Source: Mesorhizobium sp. B4-1-3
GTDB lineage: Bacteria > Pseudomonadota > Alphaproteobacteria > Rhizobiales > Rhizobiaceae
Length of the DNA stretch: 64,000 bases
Reading direction: 5' to 3'
NCBI RefSeq assembly: GCF_006439355.1
Contig: NZ_VFTG01000019.1
Location: 1-64,000, forward strand
Shown: positions 59,792-64,000 of the stretch, in pieces
Numbering within the stretch: the first letter of the stretch is position 1
How the letters are laid out: every line of letters starts with the position of its first letter
Program-made: the position numbers and the translations under genes
Notes under the pieces: model-generated
Database searches by the model: none
Told to the model about the DNA's origin: nothing
The model's input: the letters and a program-made list of their open reading frames with translations, nothing else

Positions 59792-60853
59792 ATGACACTG
59801 ACAGTCCTCAACGTCGCCTACCCCCTCGCGCCCGTCGGGCCGGATGCGGTCGGCGGCGCCGAGCAGGTGCTGTCGGCGCTGGATCGGGCGCTCGTTGACA
59901 AAGGCCACCGTTCGATTGTCGTCGCCTGCCAAGGGTCAAGCACGGCAGGCGTCCTGGTGGAAACACGAGCCGAAACGGGTGTGCTCGACGAGGCGGCGAA
60001 GAAGCGTGCCCATAAGGCGCATCGTGACGCGATAGCAGGCGCCCGGGCGCGCTGGCCGATCGACGTCGTTCACCTCCACGGGATCGATTTCGATGCCTAT
60101 CTGCCTGACGACGGTCCTACCCTGGTGACACTGCACCTGCCACTCGGCTGGTACCCGCCCGAGGTGCTTGCCCCGTCGCGCGAGGACCTGTGGCTGCACG
60201 CGGTCTCGCAGGCGCAGCACCGGACGGCGCCGGCAAGGTCGAGACTTGCGAAGCCCATTCCAAACGGCGTCGATATCGCTGCACTGAACCAGCCTCGGTC
60301 GCGGCGCAATTTCGCGCTGGTGCTCAGCCGCATCTGTCCGGAGAAGGGCGTCCATTTCGCGATCGAGGCAGCTAAGCGCGCGGGCGTCTCCCTGGCAATC
60401 GCCGGCCAAGTCTATCCTTATGAGACCCATCTGCGCTATTTCGCCGATGAGGTCCGTCCTCGGCTCGATCGGCAGCGGCGTTTTCTTGGGCCACTCGGGT
60501 TTTGCGCCAAGCGGCGCTTGCTCAACGCGGCCCGCTGCCTGGTCATTCCCAGCCTTGCCCCCGAGACAAGCTCGCTTGTTGCGATGGAGGCGCTTGCCTG
60601 CGGCACGCCGGTCGTCGCGTTCCCGAACGGCGCCCTTCCCGATGTCGTCCAGCATGGCAGGACCGGATTCCTGGTCAATGACGTCGAGGAAATGGCGAAG
60701 GCCATCGTCGCTTCCGGAGCCTTGGATCACGAGGCATGCCGGGCCGAGGCGCGCCGCCGCTTCTCGCTTGAGCGCATGATCACATCCTACATGGATGCTT
60801 ACGAAGCGCTGGCGAAGCTTGGCACCCGTCGCGCCTTGCTGGGAATCGCCTGA
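59792..60853 (+). CDS. GT4-type glycosyltransferase
   Basis: 353 residues: VGGAEQVLSALDRALVDKGH at the N-terminus, VVHLHGIDFDAYLP, PIPNGVDIAAL, LSRICPEKGVHFAIEAAKRA, and the donor signature SLAPETSSLVAMEALACGTP with FPNGALPDVVQ. A retaining glycosyltransferase of unknown specificity. TGATG overlap with the acyltransferase gene. Confidence 0.92.
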   Translation: MTLTVLNVAYPLAPVGPDAVGGAEQVLSALDRALVDKGHRSIVVACQGSSTAGVLVETRAETGVLDEAAKKRAHKAHRDAIAGARARWPIDVVHLHGIDFDAYLPDDGPTLVTLHLPLGWYPPEVLAPSREDLWLHAVSQAQHRTAPARSRLAKPIPNGVDIAALNQPRSRRNFALVLSRICPEKGVHFAIEAAKRAGVSLAIAGQVYPYETHLRYFADEVRPRLDRQRRFLGPLGFCAKRRLLNAARCLVIPSLAPETSSLVAMEALACGTPVVAFPNGALPDVVQHGRTGFLVNDVEEMAKAIVASGALDHEACRAEARRRFSLERMITSYMDAYEALAKLGTRRALLGIA

Positions 60854-61845
60854 TGGGCGGTCTGCGCACCGAGATCATCCGTGATGCGAGGGCGTTCATG
60901 GATCTGGAGCCGCATTGGTGGCAGCTCTGGCGACAGAGCATCTCGGCCACGCCGTTCCAGTCTCCCGCCTGGCTCATTCCCTGGTGGCAGACATTCGCGC
61001 CCGGCGACCTTGCGGCCATTGCAGTGTGGAACGGAGACGCCCTTGCCGGCCTGGCACCGCTCTATGTCGAAAGGCATGATCGCGGTCAGCGCCTGCTTCC
61101 CATCGGGATTTCGCTGAGCGACTACCTCGACATCCTGTGCGTGCCGGAGCTGGAGGCGAAGGCTGGCGCCGCCATTGCCGACGCGGTGCTCTCGCTTAAA
61201 TGGTCGCAATGGATCCTGCCTGACCTCTCGGCCGATGCCTTATCGATGTGCCTCGAATTGCCGAATACCGAAGAAAGCCGAGCGATGGCGCACGCCGCCT
61301 GTCCCGTGCTCCTGCTCGACGGCGATCGAACTCTGGCCCGTTCGGTTCCGGCGAGACGAAGACGCCAGTTGCGCCGCGCCGAGCGAGCCGCCCGGCGAAG
61401 AGGCGCCGTTGTGGTCAGCCGCAACGAGTCCGATCCGCAGATGTTTCTCGACAGGCTGGTCCGACTGCATGGCGCACGCTGGGTCGGTCATGGCGGGGGC
61501 GTGCTGTCCGACATGGCTGTGGAATTTCACCGTAGGGCCCTGCCGCGGCTTGCCGATAGCGGCCTGGCACGATGCCTGACCATCCAGATCGGCGATGCCG
61601 TCGTCGGCGCCTATTACGGATTTCATCATCGCAATCGGGCCTATGCTTATCTCGGCGGTTTCGATCCGGCCTATGCCGACGAAAGCCCCGGCGCGATTCT
61701 GATCGGCCATGCCATAGCGGGAGCCGCCAACGAAGGCGCGCGCGAGTTCGATTTCCTGCGTGGCCGAGAAAGCTACAAATACGGCTGGGGCGCAAAGGAC
61801 CGCTGGACGGCGCAGAAGGTCTGGACCCGGAGCACGCCGCAGTGA
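60853..61845 (+). CDS. GNAT/FemAB-like acyltransferase
   Basis: 330 residues of the type found in exopolysaccharide loci (CelD/BioF2-like). FQSPAWLIPWWQTFAPGD at the N-terminus, RRRQLRRAERAARRRGAVVV as a basic linker near residues 170-190, then the acyltransferase core GLARCLTIQIGDAVVGAYYG, AYLGGFDPAYADESPGAILI and FDFLRGRESYKYGWG. Probably acylates a sugar. Coupled upstream by TGATG and downstream by GTGA. Confidence 0.88.
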   Translation: MGGLRTEIIRDARAFMDLEPHWWQLWRQSISATPFQSPAWLIPWWQTFAPGDLAAIAVWNGDALAGLAPLYVERHDRGQRLLPIGISLSDYLDILCVPELEAKAGAAIADAVLSLKWSQWILPDLSADALSMCLELPNTEESRAMAHAACPVLLLDGDRTLARSVPARRRRQLRRAERAARRRGAVVVSRNESDPQMFLDRLVRLHGARWVGHGGGVLSDMAVEFHRRALPRLADSGLARCLTIQIGDAVVGAYYGFHHRNRAYAYLGGFDPAYADESPGAILIGHAIAGAANEGAREFDFLRGRESYKYGWGAKDRWTAQKVWTRSTPQ

Positions 61846-62753
61846 ACATGGCGAGGCAAACCGGCGCGATCGCCAGACGCCTGCTACAGGATTGCATGGC
61901 CGACGGCCTCTCCGTCGACAACGCGCTGGCCAGATTGGCTGTCTATATCGATAAGAGGACCAGCGCGGCGCAATTGGCGGATATCGCCTTGGACATGCGC
62001 CCGAGCCAGGCTCCCGAGCGATGCTGGCTGGAACACATGGCCACGAGACTTCGGGACAAGCCCTCCGCCTTCGACGACGTCCGCAGGACCGCTGCCTGCG
62101 TGTCGCATGACCGTGGCAACGGCGAAACGGCCGCCATGGCCGTCGAGCGGCTGGCCGGCAGCTTCGATCGAGCGGCGGCCATCTCCCCGGCAGCCAGCGT
62201 GCAACTGTCGTCGCTGGGCGACGAGGACAGGCTTTCGGCCACGACCGGCGAGATTGCCTTGTGGCTGGAACGGCAAGGCATACTCGGCGCCCGCAAGCAC
62301 ATACTGGACATCGGCTGCGGCATCGGACGCCTCGAACATGCGCTAGGCGCCATGGCGGGATGTATCGTCGGCATCGATATCTCGCCCAGGATGATCGCCA
62401 TCGCGCGTCGGCGATGCGCCGGCGTCGCCAACGTGAAATTCCGCCTGACCTCGGGCCTGGATCTCGGTGACTTCGCCGATCAAAGCTTCGACGACGTGCT
62501 GGCTCTCGACAGTTTTCCCTACCTAGTGCTTGCCGGTGTTGCCGAGCGGCATTTCGGCGAGATCGCGCGCGTGCTGCGGCCAGGAGGAATGGCGGCAGTC
62601 CTCAACTATTCCTATCGGACGTCGGACATCGACTCGCGCGATATCAACCGTCTTGCCCGTGCATATCGCATGGAAGTCTTGGTCGACGGCGAAATGCCTT
62701 TCGGCAGTTGGGACGGCACGGCCTTCCTTATCCGCCGTGGCGGCGGAACATAA
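61842..62753 (+). CDS. SAM-dependent methyltransferase
   Basis: 303 residues if the GTG overlapping the previous stop is used; an ATG two codons on is equally possible. Residues 1-130 are a helical N-terminal domain without recognised relatives. Residues ~145-295 are a class I methyltransferase: ILDIGCGIGRLEHALG, GIDISPRMIAIARRRC, DDVLALDSFPYL and VLRPGGMAAVLNYS. Last gene of the glycan cluster. Its final codons contain the GGAAC of the next promoter. Confidence 0.88.
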   Translation: MNMARQTGAIARRLLQDCMADGLSVDNALARLAVYIDKRTSAAQLADIALDMRPSQAPERCWLEHMATRLRDKPSAFDDVRRTAACVSHDRGNGETAAMAVERLAGSFDRAAAISPAASVQLSSLGDEDRLSATTGEIALWLERQGILGARKHILDIGCGIGRLEHALGAMAGCIVGIDISPRMIAIARRRCAGVANVKFRLTSGLDLGDFADQSFDDVLALDSFPYLVLAGVAERHFGEIARVLRPGGMAAVLNYSYRTSDIDSRDINRLARAYRMEVLVDGEMPFGSWDGTAFLIRRGGGT

Positions 62754-62769
62754 TGCGCGAGCGGCAGTT
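62745..62769 (+). promoter_or_regulatory. Candidate EcfG promoter
   Basis: GGAAC, 17 bases, GTT, with the -35 half inside the end of the methyltransferase gene; 44 bases before the 72-residue gene. Confidence 0.6.
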
Positions 62770-62813
62770 CGGTCGCCGAACAGTTTCACGCAGGCAGACC
62801 AGGGAGAAGAACA

Positions 62814-63032
62814 ATGGCGACCGGCGGTAAGAAGCATATGGGCCGCGGCAGCCAGGGCAAGAGCTCCGGAACCGGAGCGAAGACGACGCTCGCAAAGGAC
62901 ATGGTCGGCGAGAACGACGTCCTGTCCAACCGGGACAAGAAGCAGCACACGGAGCAACGCGGTCTGGACGGCAACCGGGTAAAGTCCGATCAGTACCAGG
63001 ACCACGCAGCGAACCGTCTCCCGAAGGATTGA
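62814..63032 (+). CDS. Small hydrophilic protein
   Basis: 72 residues, Lys/Gly/Gln/Asp-rich (MATGGKKHMGRGSQGKSS, then MVGENDVLSNRDKKQHTEQR). No hydrophobic segment; probably disordered, hydrophilin-like. Ribosome site CAGGGAGAA. EcfG-like promoter upstream. Confidence 0.75.
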   Translation: MATGGKKHMGRGSQGKSSGTGAKTTLAKDMVGENDVLSNRDKKQHTEQRGLDGNRVKSDQYQDHAANRLPKD

Positions 63033-63176
63033 GCGCATGCTCGCGGATCGCCTTTTGCCACGACATCCGAAGATAGCGATCGGAGACCTTACAGCTTGCA
63101 GCGAGCTGCCTTGCAAAGGACGGTCGAGTATGCCTCAGTGAAATTTGAAGGGGCCTCTATTGTATAAGAGAATGCG

Positions 63177-63362
63177 ATGTCTCGCAGGAGCCAGCGCGAT
63201 CTGTGCGCCCAGGCAATCCAGAGCTTGGACCAGGAGATCGCATCCCTGTTGACCGCCATCGAGCGGGAGAAGGTCCCTGACCGGCTGACCAGGCTTGCAC
63301 TCGAACTGCAGAATGCGCTGATCGAAAAGCGCAAAGGCGATATGACGGCTGAGCGCGGCTGA
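63177..63362 (+). CDS. Small helical protein, NepR-like candidate
   Basis: 61 residues. LDQEIASLLTAIEREKVPDR followed by LTRLALELQ follows the NepR anti-sigma pattern (GQ.LR.LY...V..EPVPDRF..LL..L), including the central VPDR. NepR binds EcfG sigma factors, and an EcfG-type sigma gene ends 370 bases downstream on the opposite strand. The match is short and could be chance. Other reading: an unrelated two-helix stress protein. No EcfG-like promoter seen. Confidence 0.45.
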   Translation: MSRRSQRDLCAQAIQSLDQEIASLLTAIEREKVPDRLTRLALELQNALIEKRKGDMTAERG

Positions 63363-63683
63363 AGACGTCGCCGGCAAGGGTGCTGCATTCCTCCGAGACC
63401 GGGCCGAAGGGCATTGGCAGTGCCGGCGGCCGCCGTACCAGCATGATCAGTAGAACAATACCATAAGCGAATCGTTGTAGCCGGTTCGGAGTCATCCCGA
63501 TGGCGCAGGCGGTTGGTCGCAGAGACGGGCGTCAACGGAATGCAGGCTTGAACGTGTTTTTCTGCTCGGCCTGAATTGGGCCTGGTTGAGAAGAGAGGCG
63601 AAGCCCCTGCAAGCAGCCAAGCACCGGTAGGCCGGCTGGTGCGTTTCACCGTCTCACGCCGAAATGCCTATCTATTTGTTTTT

Positions 63684-63730
63684 ACGCAATTCCGGACAGA
63701 AAACCGCTCACACTTTTTCCTGGGTTGCTC
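63684..63730. repeat. Dispersed intergenic palindromic element (second copy)
   Basis: ACGCAATTCCGGACAG at the left and CCTGGGTTGCTC at the right, related to 23991-24035. It ends on the first base of the sigma gene stop codon. The remaining 63363-63683 holds no gene I can support. Confidence 0.55.
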
Positions 63731-64000
63731 TAGCGTCTAGCGCCTTCGGTATCCCAGTGGTCGTCCGAAAGTTGACGTCGTCGCTCGATCAGCGCCTGCG
63801 GCGAGCTTTCCCCGAGGAATTCCAGAACACCGGCACGGGCACGATTGAGACGGCTTTTTACGGTGCCGACGGCGCAACCGCATATCTCAGCAGTTTCTTC
63901 GTAGCTTACGCCCAGCACGCCGATCAGCACCAGAACCTCACGCTGATGGGACGGCAGTTTCTGGATGGCTTGATGCACTTCCTTGCTTTGGACGGACCAA
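63730..64000 (-). CDS. EcfG-type ECF sigma factor, C-terminal part (cut by window edge)
   Basis: About 90 residues visible, open to the edge. Region 4 is complete: AIQKLPSHQREVLVLIGVLG, then SYEETAEICGCAVGTVKSRL and NRARAGVLEFLGE, the helix-turn-helix that reads the -35 GGAAC element. The strings YEE.AEICGCAVGT.KSR are typical of the EcfG group that runs the alphaproteobacterial general stress response. The ~20-residue tail is unique. Whether this copy is the main EcfG or a paralogue cannot be told without the N-terminal part. Confidence 0.88.
   Translation of the reverse strand, partial: WSVQSKEVHQAIQKLPSHQREVLVLIGVLGVSYEETAEICGCAVGTVKSRLNRARAGVLEFLGESSPQALIERRRQLSDDHWDTEGARR

Noticed and set aside
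63157..63495. Minus-strand frame starting MTPNRLQRFAYG with a hydrophobic beginning
   Set aside because: It overlaps the better-supported small plus-strand gene and loses protein character after ~50 residues; ribosome site weak.

Overview
The window looks like chromosome from a Rhizobiales alphaproteobacterium, most likely Mesorhizobium or a close relative. The evidence is high GC with rhizobial codon use, an EcfG-type sigma factor, an HWE histidine kinase, many small rhizobial stress proteins, and a glycan cluster of a kind I recall from rhizobia. No rRNA, tRNA, CRISPR array or insertion sequence was recognised.

Layout. (1) 1-4.5 kb: the 5' end of glmS (minus), an exported barrel-like protein, then a stretch that looks AT-richer, holding a small membrane protein and two related zinc-ribbon proteins. 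(2) 4.6-16.4 kb: one minus-strand operon with mostly overlapping genes, encoding alternative complex III (actABCDEF), a SCO copper chaperone and a caa3-type cytochrome oxidase (coxBACD). (3) 17-20.2 kb: a YdeP/FdhF-type molybdopterin oxidoreductase with two small downstream genes. (4) 20.4-24 kb: response regulator, decayed response regulator, Crp/Fnr regulator and HWE kinase. (5) 24-43.2 kb: a dense field of stress-type genes. It holds DUF892 and DUF4142 proteins, a YflT-like protein, many very small hydrophilic or one-helix proteins, a ThDP enzyme, a PCMT-erythromycin esterase fusion, single-domain receivers, an SDR, a zinc alcohol dehydrogenase and the scar of a catalase gene. (6) 43.3-62.8 kb: a large glycan or glycoconjugate cluster with three extended SDRs, a B12/radical-SAM enzyme, two GT4 and four CgeB-like glycosyltransferases, inositol-phosphate synthase, a histidine phosphatase, a sugar nucleotidyltransferase, two methyltransferases, a glycosidase with swapped halves, a GNAT/FemAB acyltransferase and a phosphoribosyltransferase-kinase fusion. 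(7) 62.8-64 kb: small stress genes, a NepR-like small protein and the 3' end of an EcfG-type sigma factor.

What ties it together. Reading the upstream regions on both strands, I found the same bipartite motif, GGAAC then 17 (sometimes 18) bases then GTT, in front of about two dozen transcription units from 16 to 63 kb, often as divergent pairs. This is the known promoter pattern of the alphaproteobacterial general stress sigma factor (EcfG/RpoE2). It places the complex III-oxidase operon, the YdeP-like enzyme, the small stress proteins and both halves of the glycan cluster in one candidate general-stress regulon, beside an EcfG-type sigma gene. The glycan cluster under stress control, with its permuted glycosidase and fused phosphoribosyltransferase-kinase, is the best candidate for an under-described system here.
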